Source: Streptomyces sp. NBC_01210
GTDB lineage: Bacteria; Actinomycetota; Actinomycetes; Streptomycetales; Streptomycetaceae
Length of the DNA stretch: 64,000 bases
Assembly: GCF_036010325.1 (NCBI RefSeq)
Contig: NZ_CP108549.1
Location: 7,874,001 to 7,938,000 of the forward strand
Reading direction: 5' to 3'
The notes under the pieces are model-generated. The model was not told the origin of the DNA and searched no databases. It saw nothing but the letters and a program-made list of their open reading frames with translations. The translations under genes and the position numbers were made by a program. Below, piece by piece: positions 17,693-26,053 of the stretch (within the stretch, counting starts at the first letter, position 1; each line of letters starts with the position of its first letter).

Positions 17693-19183
17693 TCAGTGGT
17701 CGTGGACGGTGTTCGTCGCGGCGATCGTCTTCCAGGACTTCGGCTGGACGTGCTTGACGTCCGCCCGAGCGCTCCGCACTCCGGCCGCCGCCGGAGCGTC
17801 CGGCTTCGACGGCTGGTAGAGCCAGCTGTCGAAGAGCCCGGCCAGCGGCTTGCCCGAGATCTTCTCGGCGTACTTCACAAAGTCGCCGACCTTTGCGTTG
17901 CCGTAGGCGTGCTCCTTCGGCCAGCCCTTGAGGATGGCGAAGAAGTCCTTGTCGCCGACCTTGTTGCGCAGTGCCTGCAGTGCCAGCGCGCCCCGGTCGT
18001 AGATGGCGATGTCGAACTGCTTGTCCGGACCCGGGTCGCCCGGCTTGACCGTCCAGAACGCGTCGTCGGCCGGGTGCTGGGCGTAGACGTAGTCCGCGAG
18101 CTCCTGCGCGGTACCCTCGCCCTCCTTCTCCGACCACAGCCACTGGCTGTAGCGGGCGAAGCCTTCGTTGACCCAGATGTCCTTCCAGCCGTCGACGGAG
18201 ACGCTGTCGCCGTACCACTGGTGGGCCAGCTCATGGACGACCACGGAGACATTCGCGCCGTTCGCGAACTGCCGCGGGCTGTAGAACGGCCGGGTCTGCG
18301 TCTCCAGCGCAAAACTGCTGGTGACATTGGGGACGTAGCCCCCGAGTGCGTTGAAGGGGTACGGGCCGAAGACCCCGGTGAGCCACTCGGCCACCTCGCC
18401 GGTCCGCTCGACGCTCGCCCGCGCCGCCCCGGCGTTGTCGCCGAGATCCTTGCTGTACGCGTTGAGGATCGGCAGCCCGTCGGCCGTCTTGTCGGTGGTG
18501 ATGTCGAACTTTCCGACGGCGAGCGTGGCGAGATACGACGCCTGCGGCTTGTTGGAGCGCCAGTTGTATCGGGTCCGGCCCAGCTTCGAACTCTGCGACT
18601 GCAGCACGCCGTTGCTGATTGCCTGGGTGCCGTCCGGCACCGACACCGAGATGTCGTACGTCGCCTTGTCCAGCGGGTGGTCGTTGCTCGGGAACCACCA
18701 CACGGCCGAGTCCGGCTCCTGGGCGGCGACGCCGCCGTCCGGAGTGCGGTGCCAGGCTGTGTAGCCTCCGATGCTCAACTCGGAGGGCTTGCCCGCGTAC
18801 CGGACGACCACCGAGACGGAGGCGCCCTTCTCCAGCGGCGTGGCCGGAGTGACGACCAGCTCCTGGTCGCCCTCCTTGGCGAACTTCGCGATCTTGTTGT
18901 TGACTCGCACCTCGCTGACCTTCAGTCCGAAGTCGAGGTTGAAGCGGTTCAGGTTCTGCTTGGCGGTGGCGAGGATCGTTGCCGTACCCGTCAGCAGATC
19001 CGTACTGGGCTCGTAAGTGAGCCTCAGGTCGTAGTGGGATACGTCGTATCCGCCGTTTCCGCTGGCCGGGTAGTAAGGGTCGCCGATGCCCGGGGCGCCC
19101 GGAGAGCTGTCGGCGGCCGATGCCGGGATCGCCAGCAGCAGAGAGGCCGCGAGCGCGCTCGGGACGATAAGTCTGCGGTGCAC
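17693..19183 (-). CDS. Secreted M1 family zinc metallopeptidase
   Basis: 496 residues with a signal peptide (IVPSALAASLLLAIPASA, cleavage near residue 23). N-terminal beta-sandwich of M1 aminopeptidases, then the thermolysin-like catalytic domain: zinc ligands His317 and His321 in HELAH, third ligand Glu340 in WVNEGFARY. The usual GAMEN exopeptidase loop appears as FALETQTRPFY, as in other secreted actinobacterial M1 proteins. It lacks the long helical C-terminal domain of PepN (about 850 residues), so it is a compact extracellular form. It should trim N-terminal residues from peptides. Divergent from the S15 peptidase gene and followed by a strong terminator. Confidence 0.92.
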   Translation of the reverse strand: MHRRLIVPSALAASLLLAIPASAADSSPGAPGIGDPYYPASGNGGYDVSHYDLRLTYEPSTDLLTGTATILATAKQNLNRFNLDFGLKVSEVRVNNKIAKFAKEGDQELVVTPATPLEKGASVSVVVRYAGKPSELSIGGYTAWHRTPDGGVAAQEPDSAVWWFPSNDHPLDKATYDISVSVPDGTQAISNGVLQSQSSKLGRTRYNWRSNKPQASYLATLAVGKFDITTDKTADGLPILNAYSKDLGDNAGAARASVERTGEVAEWLTGVFGPYPFNALGGYVPNVTSSFALETQTRPFYSPRQFANGANVSVVVHELAHQWYGDSVSVDGWKDIWVNEGFARYSQWLWSEKEGEGTAQELADYVYAQHPADDAFWTVKPGDPGPDKQFDIAIYDRGALALQALRNKVGDKDFFAILKGWPKEHAYGNAKVGDFVKYAEKISGKPLAGLFDSWLYQPSKPDAPAAAGVRSARADVKHVQPKSWKTIAATNTVHDH

Positions 19184-19371
19184 GGATGCTCCAAGTCGTG
19201 GGGACTGATGATCTCTTGAAGCCTATTCAGACCCGGCGCCCGCAGTCAGGACGCCGCTCGGCCTTTCACGTGATCGCCATTCGGCCGACATGGTCCCGGG
19301 TGTCCCTTCGGTCACTTTGATGCCCAGATTGCCCCCTGTTGCAGGGGAGTTGGCCGGAGTACCTTCCGCCC

Positions 19372-21348
19372 ATGCCGATTCGTGCGCGGGTCACCCGCTT
19401 GACGTACAGATCGCTGGTGGTGGCGGCCTCGGCCGCCCTGATGACCATGACCCTCTCGCCGACGGGGGCGCAGAGCGCGCCGGTACGGGAGAGCAGGCCC
19501 GTCTACTCCTACGAGCACGCGATCCGTGAATCCGTATGGGTGGACACCCGGCTCGACGGCGACGGCGACGGGAAGACCGACCGCGTCGCCGTCGACATCG
19601 TCCGGCCGCGCGAACCCGCCCAGCAGGGCCGGAAGATTCCCGTGATCATGGACGCCAGTCCGTACTACTCCTGCTGCGGTCGCGGTAACGAGAGCCAGAA
19701 GAAGACGTACGACGCGAACGGCAATGTCGTCCAGTTCCCGCTCTTCTATGACAATTTCTTCGTTCCCCGCGGCTATGCCTTCGTCGCGGTCGACCTGGCC
19801 GGAACCAACCGCTCCGACGGCTGTGTCGACGTCGGCGGCCGCTCCGACATCCAGTCCGCCAAGGCTGTTGTGGACTGGCTGAACGGACGCGCCCGCGGGT
19901 ACACCACCCGCAGCGGCGGCGAGCCCGCCCGCGCCGGCTGGACCAACGGCAGCACCGGCATGATCGGCAAGAGTTACGACGGCACGATCGCCAACGGCGT
20001 TGCCGCCACCGGGGTCGAGGGGCTCAAGACGATCGTCCCGATCTCCGCCATCTCCTCCTGGTACGACTACTACTTCGCCAAGGGCGCCCCGCTCTACGAC
20101 TCGGGCCCCGAGTGGCTCTCCGACTATGTCGAGAGCCCGGAGGCCCGAGCCCGCTGCCAGGCCGTCCAGAAGCGCCTGGTGGACCAGGCTCCGCGGACCG
20201 GTGACCTGACCCGGCTGTGGAGCGAGCGCGACTATGTGCGCAATGCGGACAATGTCACGGCGAGCGTCCTCGCCGTTCACGGTATGCAGGACCTCAACGT
20301 CCGAACCAAGCACTTCGGTCAGTGGTGGGACGCGCTTGCCGACGAAGGCGTGGAGCGCAAGGTCTGGCTCTCGCAGACCGGGCATGTCGACCCGTTCGAC
20401 TTCCGGCGCGCCGAGTGGGTCGCGACCCTGCACCGCTGGTTCGACCACTACCTCCTCGGCTACGACAACGGTATCGACCATGAGCCGATGGCCGACATCG
20501 AGCGCGCCCCCGACCAGTGGTCCACCGACCGCGTCTGGCCGCCACGCGCCACCCACAACACCAGCCTCCGCCCGGGCAACGGCACGGCCGCCGGCGTCGG
20601 CACTCTCGGCCTGAGGCCCGCGCGCCCCGGCTCGGTCGAGACCTTCACCGACGACCCGAAGCTGGACGAGACCGACTGGGCCGCCCAGATCAACCGGTCC
20701 ACCTCCGCCAAGGCCGGATTCATCACCAAACCGCTCGGCCGTGATCTGCGGCTGTCCGGCTCCTCCAAGGTGACGATCACCGCGACGCCGTCAACCTCCA
20801 GCGCCCATCTCTCCGCCGTGCTCGTGGATCTCGGCCCCGACACCATCCGTGACTACGCCACCGCCGGTGAAGGCATCACCACCCTTACCGAACGCACCTG
20901 CTGGGGCGCGAGCACCCCGGACGACAGCCCCTGCTTCAAGGTGACCCAAGCGCGCACGGCTGCCGTCGACTACACGGTCTTCAGCCGCGGCTGGGCCGAT
21001 CTGGGCAACTACGCCTCCGACGCCAAGGGCCGCCCGCTGACCCCCGGCAGGGCGTACACCATCACCCTCGATCTGCACGCCAGTGACCATGTCGTCCCGG
21101 CAGGCCACCGGCTCGCCCTGATCGTAGGCGGCACGGACAAGGACCTCATCGACCCGCCCGCCACCACGCCGACGCTCAGCCTCGATCTGGCCCGGACGTC
21201 GGCGCGGCTGCCGATCGTCGGCGGTGCGGCCGCCTTTGTGCGTGCCACCGCCGGGTCCGCCGCAGCGGTTGCCCCGAGCCCGTCCCGGCTCAGCGGTGTG
21301 GCCGAGCCGCGAGCCATCCGCCCGATCCCGGGAGGCCGCAGCCGATGA
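19372..21348 (+). CDS. Secreted Xaa-Pro dipeptidyl-peptidase (S15/CocE family)
   Basis: 658 residues. Signal peptide (RSLVVAASAALMTMTLSP, cleavage after GAQSA). The alpha/beta-hydrolase domain has nucleophile Ser201 in MIGKSYDGT, an aspartate in HGMQDLNV and the histidine in TGHVDPFDF; the C-terminal jelly-roll domain (from about 450) is that of CocE/NonD and PepX. The N-terminal EHAIRESVWVDTRLDGDGDG segment is typical of Streptomyces Xaa-Pro dipeptidyl-peptidase. It removes Xaa-Pro dipeptides from extracellular peptides. The ATG at 19372 was chosen over one 33 bases upstream because the signal peptide starts there. It overlaps the M14 gene by 4 bases. Confidence 0.9.
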   Translation: MPIRARVTRLTYRSLVVAASAALMTMTLSPTGAQSAPVRESRPVYSYEHAIRESVWVDTRLDGDGDGKTDRVAVDIVRPREPAQQGRKIPVIMDASPYYSCCGRGNESQKKTYDANGNVVQFPLFYDNFFVPRGYAFVAVDLAGTNRSDGCVDVGGRSDIQSAKAVVDWLNGRARGYTTRSGGEPARAGWTNGSTGMIGKSYDGTIANGVAATGVEGLKTIVPISAISSWYDYYFAKGAPLYDSGPEWLSDYVESPEARARCQAVQKRLVDQAPRTGDLTRLWSERDYVRNADNVTASVLAVHGMQDLNVRTKHFGQWWDALADEGVERKVWLSQTGHVDPFDFRRAEWVATLHRWFDHYLLGYDNGIDHEPMADIERAPDQWSTDRVWPPRATHNTSLRPGNGTAAGVGTLGLRPARPGSVETFTDDPKLDETDWAAQINRSTSAKAGFITKPLGRDLRLSGSSKVTITATPSTSSAHLSAVLVDLGPDTIRDYATAGEGITTLTERTCWGASTPDDSPCFKVTQARTAAVDYTVFSRGWADLGNYASDAKGRPLTPGRAYTITLDLHASDHVVPAGHRLALIVGGTDKDLIDPPATTPTLSLDLARTSARLPIVGGAAAFVRATAGSAAAVAPSPSRLSGVAEPRAIRPIPGGRSR

Positions 21349-22625
21349 AGTTCCGTATCCGCACGCTCGCCTTCGCCGTCACGGCCGCGGCGCTGGCAGT
21401 GCCGCTGGTGACGGCGCCTGCCGAGGCGGCGCACGCCCTGCCCCGTACCGGCTTCGAGACCAGCAACGGCGCGCGATGGACCAGTCAGCCCGAGGAGCAG
21501 GAGTTCCTCGCCGCCGTCGACCGGGGCAGCGACCGGGTGTCGGTCGGCCGGATCGGGACGACGAAGCAGGGCCGTCCGCTGCAGCTCGTACGCATCGGCG
21601 CGCAGCACACCTCGAACACGGTGCTGCTGATCTGCAGTCAGCACGGCGACGAGCCCTCGGGCCGCGACGCCTGTCTGAGCCGGATACGCGATCTGGCGTA
21701 TGCGAGGGACAGCGAGACCCGGCGCCTGCTGTCCCGGACACGGATTCTCGTCGTCCCCACGGCCAACCCGGACGGGCGGGCCGCGGACACCCGCGGCAAC
21801 TCCGACGGCGTCGACATCAACCGCGACCACATCGCGCTGCAGACCGCCGAGGGGCGCGCGATGGCGGCCGTTGTCCGTGACCAACGCCCGGACGTCATCT
21901 ACGACTTGCACGAGTACGGCGCCACCCCGCCGTACTACGACAAGGATCTCTTCGACCTCTGGCCGCGCAATCTCAACACCGACGCCAAGGTCCACCAGGA
22001 GTCGCAGATACTCTCCGACCGGTACGTCCGCCCGGCCGCGCACGAAGGCGGCTTCAGTACCGGCACCTACGGCATCTGGACGGACCCGGTCACCGGCGAT
22101 CCCATCAAGCAGACCGCCGGAGACGGTCAGGAGCGCATCCTGCGCAATGCCGCAGGCGTCAAGGACGCGGTGGGTCTCCTCATCGAGAGCCGCGTCGATC
22201 CCGTGACCGATGCGGAGAAGGCCGACGCGTCGCTGAACAACCGGCGCCGGGTGGCCAGCCAACTCCACGCTCTGGGCGGGCTGTTCTCGTTTGCCGACGA
22301 ACGGCGCACCCGGATCGAGACCGCGACCACCGGTGCCCGGCTGGCGGGGTTCAAGGACCGCGGCCCGGTCTATCTCGGCGGCGCCGACAACGACCCGGCG
22401 AAGCCGGAGCAGATCCTCGCCGATCCACCCTGCGGCTACCGCTTGGACGCGGCGCAGTATGCGGACGTCAAGGACGAGTTGGCCCTGCACGGTGTCATGG
22501 TGCGGCCGGTCGGTGAAGGGGCCTTCGTGCCGCTGCGGCAGTCCCGGCGCGAGCTGATCCCGCTGCTGCTCGACGCCCGTGCGACCTACCACCTCGCCTC
22601 GGGGGAGGCGGTCACCGCGTGTTGA
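21345..22625 (+). CDS. Secreted M14 family zinc carboxypeptidase
   Basis: 426 residues, ATG overlapping the S15 stop (ATGA), so translationally coupled to it. Signal peptide (TLAFAVTAAALAVPLVTAPAEA). Zinc ligands fit HGDE (His100, Glu103) and the later His189 in YDLHEYG; the NPDGR substrate-binding block follows. Family members remove C-terminal residues from peptides or act on peptidoglycan stems. Together with the S15 and M1 enzymes it makes an extracellular peptide-trimming set. Confidence 0.88.
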   Translation: MKFRIRTLAFAVTAAALAVPLVTAPAEAAHALPRTGFETSNGARWTSQPEEQEFLAAVDRGSDRVSVGRIGTTKQGRPLQLVRIGAQHTSNTVLLICSQHGDEPSGRDACLSRIRDLAYARDSETRRLLSRTRILVVPTANPDGRAADTRGNSDGVDINRDHIALQTAEGRAMAAVVRDQRPDVIYDLHEYGATPPYYDKDLFDLWPRNLNTDAKVHQESQILSDRYVRPAAHEGGFSTGTYGIWTDPVTGDPIKQTAGDGQERILRNAAGVKDAVGLLIESRVDPVTDAEKADASLNNRRRVASQLHALGGLFSFADERRTRIETATTGARLAGFKDRGPVYLGGADNDPAKPEQILADPPCGYRLDAAQYADVKDELALHGVMVRPVGEGAFVPLRQSRRELIPLLLDARATYHLASGEAVTAC

Positions 22626-22727
22626 AGCGGCCGGTACGGGACCGCGTGATCATGTCGGCCAAAGTTACCGGCGCGTATTGAACAACACGCCCAACGGGGG
22701 CGCACGACTTTGTACTTGGTGATTGAG

Positions 22728-23033
22728 ATGCGTCGTACAACCGTGCTCGCGGTGACCACGGCGATGGCCGGTGGACTGCTGTTCGCCGCCGCGCCCACGC
22801 AGGCTGCCGGCACCGGCACGGAGTCCGCCGTGTCGGCCGTGTCCGCGAGGGGTGTCATCACCTGAAGCCCGGAGGAGCTCCGCCAGGAGACCACGAAGAC
22901 CGAGCAGGCGGCGCAGCGGGCGCGCGCCGCGCGCAAGATCGAGGAGTACAGGCGGCTGCACGCCAGCGCGAACACGCTGCGGGCCAAGGCCCAGGAGTGC
23001 GAGGACGCCGACCGCAACGCGTGGTTCCCGGCT
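22728..23033 (+). pseudogene. Small secreted protein gene interrupted by an in-frame TGA
   Basis: ATG at 22728 opens 45 codons that encode a clear signal peptide (RRTTVLAVTTAMAGGLLFAA, cleavage near TQAAG) and stop at a TGA at 22863-22865. The same frame then continues for 56 more codons with strong G/C third-position bias and a charged, helix-forming, glutamine/arginine-rich sequence (SPEELRQETTKTEQAAQRAR, then KIEEYRRLHASANTLRAKAQ and ECEDADRNAW) up to a terminator hairpin at 23035. No start codon lies between the TGA and that region. The simplest reading is one secreted coiled-coil protein of about 100 residues inactivated by a point mutation; the lost codon may have been TGC, TGG or CGA. 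A sequencing error is the main alternative. Family not recognised. Confidence 0.65.
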
Positions 23034-23034
23034 G

Positions 23035-23074
23035 TGCGGCACCGCCCGCTCCTCTCGGGGCGGGCGGTGCCGCA
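23035..23074 (+). terminator. Strong hairpin terminator
   Basis: Perfect 15-bp arms TGCGGCACCGCCCGC (23035-23049) / GCGGGCGGTGCCGCA (23060-23074), 10-base loop. It ends the interrupted small-protein gene and also faces the convergent D-amino-acid oxidase gene. Confidence 0.75.
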
Positions 23075-23119
23075 TGTGGTCCGACCGCGGCGCCGTGTAC
23101 GCCACCGGAGCCCGCGCGC

Positions 23120-24073
23120 CTACGGCACCAGCCGGGCCGCCGCCTCCGCGCAGCCCCAGGCGACCGTGACACCCGCGCCCCCGTGCCCGTAGTTGTGCAC
23201 CAGGAGGCCGCCGCCGGGCAGGGGTCCGGCCTCGATCCGTACGCCCTCGGTCCGTGCAGGACGCAGGCCCACCCGGTGTCCGAGGATCCGCGCATCCGCG
23301 ATCTCCGGACGGATCAGCGCACAGCGCGCGACGATCTCCTCGGCCGTCGCATGATCGGGCTCGAGCCGCCAGTCGTCCTCGTCGGCCGTGCCGCCGAGGA
23401 TCAGTCGCCCCGGCTGCGGAAAGAAGTACGTCGTCCTGTCCGAGGCATGGTCGACCGCGGTGCACCACTCCTCGATCCCCGGGTTCTCCACCAGCACCAA
23501 CTGCCCGCGCACCGCGCGCACTTGACCGTCAGGCACCAGCCGCCGTGCCTCGATCCCCGTGCAGTTGACCACGACCCGCGCCTCCTCGGCCGCCTCGGCG
23601 AATCCGCTGACCGTACGGGTCTCCAGCGTGCCGCCCGTCGCCTCGAACCGCCGTCGCAGCCAGGCCAGATGAACCGGCATGTCGATCAGCGGGATCCGTG
23701 CCCACAGCCCGCACTCGTGCCCCGGCGGCAGCTCCCTCGCCCGCGCCTCGCGCAACCCCTCCACCTGCGCGGCCCACGACCCCAGCCTGGTCAGCCGCTC
23801 ACCGGCCTGGACGCCCGCGACCAGGCGTACGCCGGTCTCCTCCGGGCGGGCTGCCAGCTTCTCGTACACCCGAAGCGAGGCGATCGACCAGTCGCCGACC
23901 GGCCCCTCCGGCTGAATGCGGTACGGCCACCACAGCGCGCCCGCCACCGCCGATGTGGTCTCCTCCGCCGCGTCCCGCGTCCACACCCGTACGCGGCGGC
24001 CGCTCTCCGCCAGCACTATGGCCGTCGTCAGCCCGATGACCCCGCCGCCCACCACCGTCACATCGCCGCTCAT
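23120..24073 (-). CDS. D-amino-acid oxidase (FAD-dependent)
   Basis: 317 residues from the ATG directly before the FAD-binding strand MSGDVTVVGGGVIGLTTAIV; a TTG 18 bases further out was rejected. Diagnostic D-amino-acid oxidase blocks are present: TTSAVAGALWWPYRI, RIPLIDMPVHLAWL, VNCTGIEARRLVPD, VRAVRGQLVLVENPGIEEW, YFFPQPGRLILGGTA and a C-terminal HNYGHGGAGVTVAWG. The enzyme deaminates D-amino acids to 2-oxo acids with H2O2 release; bacterial forms may recycle cell-wall D-amino acids. Cytoplasmic. No obvious ribosome binding site, so the mRNA may be nearly leaderless. Divergent from the following gene, with 66 bases between. Confidence 0.9.
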   Translation of the reverse strand: MSGDVTVVGGGVIGLTTAIVLAESGRRVRVWTRDAAEETTSAVAGALWWPYRIQPEGPVGDWSIASLRVYEKLAARPEETGVRLVAGVQAGERLTRLGSWAAQVEGLREARARELPPGHECGLWARIPLIDMPVHLAWLRRRFEATGGTLETRTVSGFAEAAEEARVVVNCTGIEARRLVPDGQVRAVRGQLVLVENPGIEEWCTAVDHASDRTTYFFPQPGRLILGGTADEDDWRLEPDHATAEEIVARCALIRPEIADARILGHRVGLRPARTEGVRIEAGPLPGGGLLVHNYGHGGAGVTVAWGCAEAAARLVP

Positions 24074-24139
24074 GGCGGGACCGTAGCCCAATGCCGGATG
24101 CCGTGCTCAGATCACCCCATAACTGGGGATACTCAGGAC

Positions 24140-25168
24140 ATGTCTGCCGAGTACGCGACCTTCGGGCTGGCGCCGGCGATGCGGGCCGGCGGAGTCCTCG
24201 CGGATGGTGGCTACCAAGTGCACCGGGACTTCATGGACTTTATCGTCGACGGGCGGCCGTTGCTGTTCCAGCTCTCCGACCTCGACGCGGTCTCGCCGCT
24301 GGCCTCCGACGTGCCGCCGGCGATCTTCACCGCCCATGTGCGCATGCTGCTGCTGGAGTGCCCGGCGCCGCTGGAGGGCGGGCGCTGTGTGATCTACGGC
24401 TGTCCCGAGTGCGAAGGCATCGAATGCGGAGCGGTGACCGCCGTCATCGAGCGCGACGGGGACGACATCGTGTGGCGGGACTTCGCCTGGCAGACGGACG
24501 AGAGAGCGGACCTGGAGCTCAACGGCTACCACGGGATGGGGCCGTTCCGCTTCCGCGGCGATGAGTACCGGGCCGAGCTGGAACGGCTGCTGACGGACGG
24601 CGGGGACGCCGGGCCTGTGCGCCGCCGGGTGCTGCTGATCGGCGCGCGGGTGGCCGTGCTGGCGAAGCTCGCCGCGGCCCTGCGGACCATCGGCATCGGC
24701 GCGGAGATCACGAGCGACGCGGCCGGCGTTCCGGCGGAGGAGCTGCGCACCTATGGCGCGGTCGCTTTCGGGCGCGCGGTCGGCGAGCGGGATCGTGCGG
24801 AGGTGTGTGCGGCGTTCGAGCGGGCGGAGGTGCGGGTCGCGTACGTCGACGGGCTCGCCCCGATCATTCCGCTCCTGGTCGCGCAGATCGAACACGCCCT
24901 GGACCGCAGCCCGTTGGAGCGCCGTCGGCTGACCCGGCTGACGGTGTCGGACGGCGCGGCGGATGTGGAGGTGACCTCGGCGTGCCGGGTGCGACTGGTG
25001 GCGTACCGCCTCGACCGGCTCTACCGCACGCATACGCGGGAGCTGTTCGACGGGATGCTGGAGCCGGGGGAGCACCGAATTCCGGTGGACGCGCGGGCGG
25101 TGAAGGGGCAATCCTTCCTTGTGGCACGCACCACGGGGAGCGTGCTGGTCGCACCGATGGTGCACTGA
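24140..25168 (+). CDS. Conserved actinobacterial protein of unknown function (often labelled oxidoreductase)
   Basis: 342 residues; AGGAC lies just before the ATG. The open frame continues far upstream, but antisense to the oxidase gene. Two regions can be seen. Residues 1-155 hold a cysteine cluster YGCPECEGIECGAVTAVIE followed by VWRDFAWQ, a pattern seen in many small uncharacterised actinobacterial proteins and possibly metal-binding. From about 160 RRRVLLIGARVAVLAKLAAAL looks like a short Rossmann-type strand-helix, which probably explains the oxidoreductase labels, but no cofactor motif is complete. No signal peptide or membrane helix. Function unknown. Confidence 0.75.
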   Translation: MSAEYATFGLAPAMRAGGVLADGGYQVHRDFMDFIVDGRPLLFQLSDLDAVSPLASDVPPAIFTAHVRMLLLECPAPLEGGRCVIYGCPECEGIECGAVTAVIERDGDDIVWRDFAWQTDERADLELNGYHGMGPFRFRGDEYRAELERLLTDGGDAGPVRRRVLLIGARVAVLAKLAAALRTIGIGAEITSDAAGVPAEELRTYGAVAFGRAVGERDRAEVCAAFERAEVRVAYVDGLAPIIPLLVAQIEHALDRSPLERRRLTRLTVSDGAADVEVTSACRVRLVAYRLDRLYRTHTRELFDGMLEPGEHRIPVDARAVKGQSFLVARTTGSVLVAPMVH

Positions 25169-25230
25169 CACCGACGATGGCCCGGGCGAGCCGCGAATCG
25201 CCACGCATGATGCATCGACTGAACCGTGGG

Positions 25231-25440
25231 CCCGCCGGCCTTTCCCGGACGCGCCCCTCGCGCCGGACTCCGTCCGCCGGCCCGGGTGGCCCCGGACTCG
25301 GCCCTTCGCGGCGAGCGACCCGGAGGCGATGACCGGCCGCAACGGCGGACCCGCCGGCCTTTCCCGGACGCGTCCCTCGCGCCGTTCGGCCCTGGGGGGC
25401 CTCATGGGCTTCGGGGCGCTGCGCCGGACTCCGTCCGCCG
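25231..25440. repeat. Interspersed direct repeats in a 324-base non-coding gap
   Basis: The gap 25169-25492 contains two repeat families. Repeat A is 35 bases, 25231-25265 and 25350-25384, with one mismatch; its core is CGGCCTTTCCCGGACGCG. Repeat B, GCGCCGGACTCCGTCCGCCG, is exact at 25260-25279 and 25421-25440. In the first instance A and B are fused; in the second they are separated by about 37 bases. This suggests a duplicated unit that took an insertion or partial deletion. No gene is supported in the gap. Confidence 0.75.
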
Positions 25441-25492
25441 ACCGGGGTGACCGTGGACCCGGCCGGGGGCGGCAACCAGAGCCGTGCGGGCG

Positions 25493-26026
25493 ATGAGCGG
25501 ACGCAACGGCGGACCTTCCATCCGCACCCGTACCCGCGAGGAACTTCGCCGCACCCGTCGTCCCCGCGCCCACTCCTGCTGGGATCACCTCTACGCCGCG
25601 CCCCTCTGGCCGCTGCACGGGGCCAACCTCGGCACCCTCGCCCGTACCTGCGACGCCGTCGGTGCCTGTCTCACCGTGCCGCGCTTCCCGTGGGTGCCCG
25701 AGGCCCTGGCTCGCGGCAACACCCTGCGCAAACCGCTCTGCGTGCACTGGACCGGCGACCCGCTGGGCTGGCTCGCACGGCAGCGTGAGCGGGGCGCGCG
25801 GATCATCGGGGTGGAGCTCGCGGACGAAGCCGTACGACTTGGCGACCTCCCCGCCGCCCGGCAGCCCACCGTCATGGTCCTGGGCCACGAACAGAAAGGT
25901 ATCCCGCCCGAGGCGCTCGACCTGCTCGACCAATGCGTCGAGATCCCCATGGTCGGCACCGGCGCCAGCCTCAATGTCGCGGTCGCGGGATCCCTGGCCC
26001 TGTACCGGCTGGCGGGCCTCCTGTGA
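25493..26026 (+). CDS. TrmH/SpoU family RNA 2'-O-methyltransferase
   Basis: 177 residues. The C-terminal half has SPOUT-class motif 2 VMVLGHEQKGIPPE and motif 3 IPMVGTGASLNVAVAGSLAL, which form the trefoil-knot SAM site. The N-terminus (ELRRTRRPRAHSCWDHLYAA) is basic and the N-terminal substrate domain is short, so it is closer to TrmL/LasT-size enzymes than to RlmB. It methylates a ribose in rRNA or tRNA; the target nucleotide is unknown. Start at ATG 25493; a GTG at 25484 is also possible, and neither has a good ribosome binding site. The ABC-F gene follows after 27 bases. Confidence 0.85.
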   Translation: MSGRNGGPSIRTRTREELRRTRRPRAHSCWDHLYAAPLWPLHGANLGTLARTCDAVGACLTVPRFPWVPEALARGNTLRKPLCVHWTGDPLGWLARQRERGARIIGVELADEAVRLGDLPAARQPTVMVLGHEQKGIPPEALDLLDQCVEIPMVGTGASLNVAVAGSLALYRLAGLL

Positions 26027-26053
26027 AAGCGTCCCGTTAGGATCAGCCATCTG

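Noticed and set aside
22863..22865. Selenocysteine or programmed readthrough at the TGA
   Set aside because: No SECIS-like stem directly after the codon and no selenium genes in sight; a plain nonsense mutation or sequence error is simpler.
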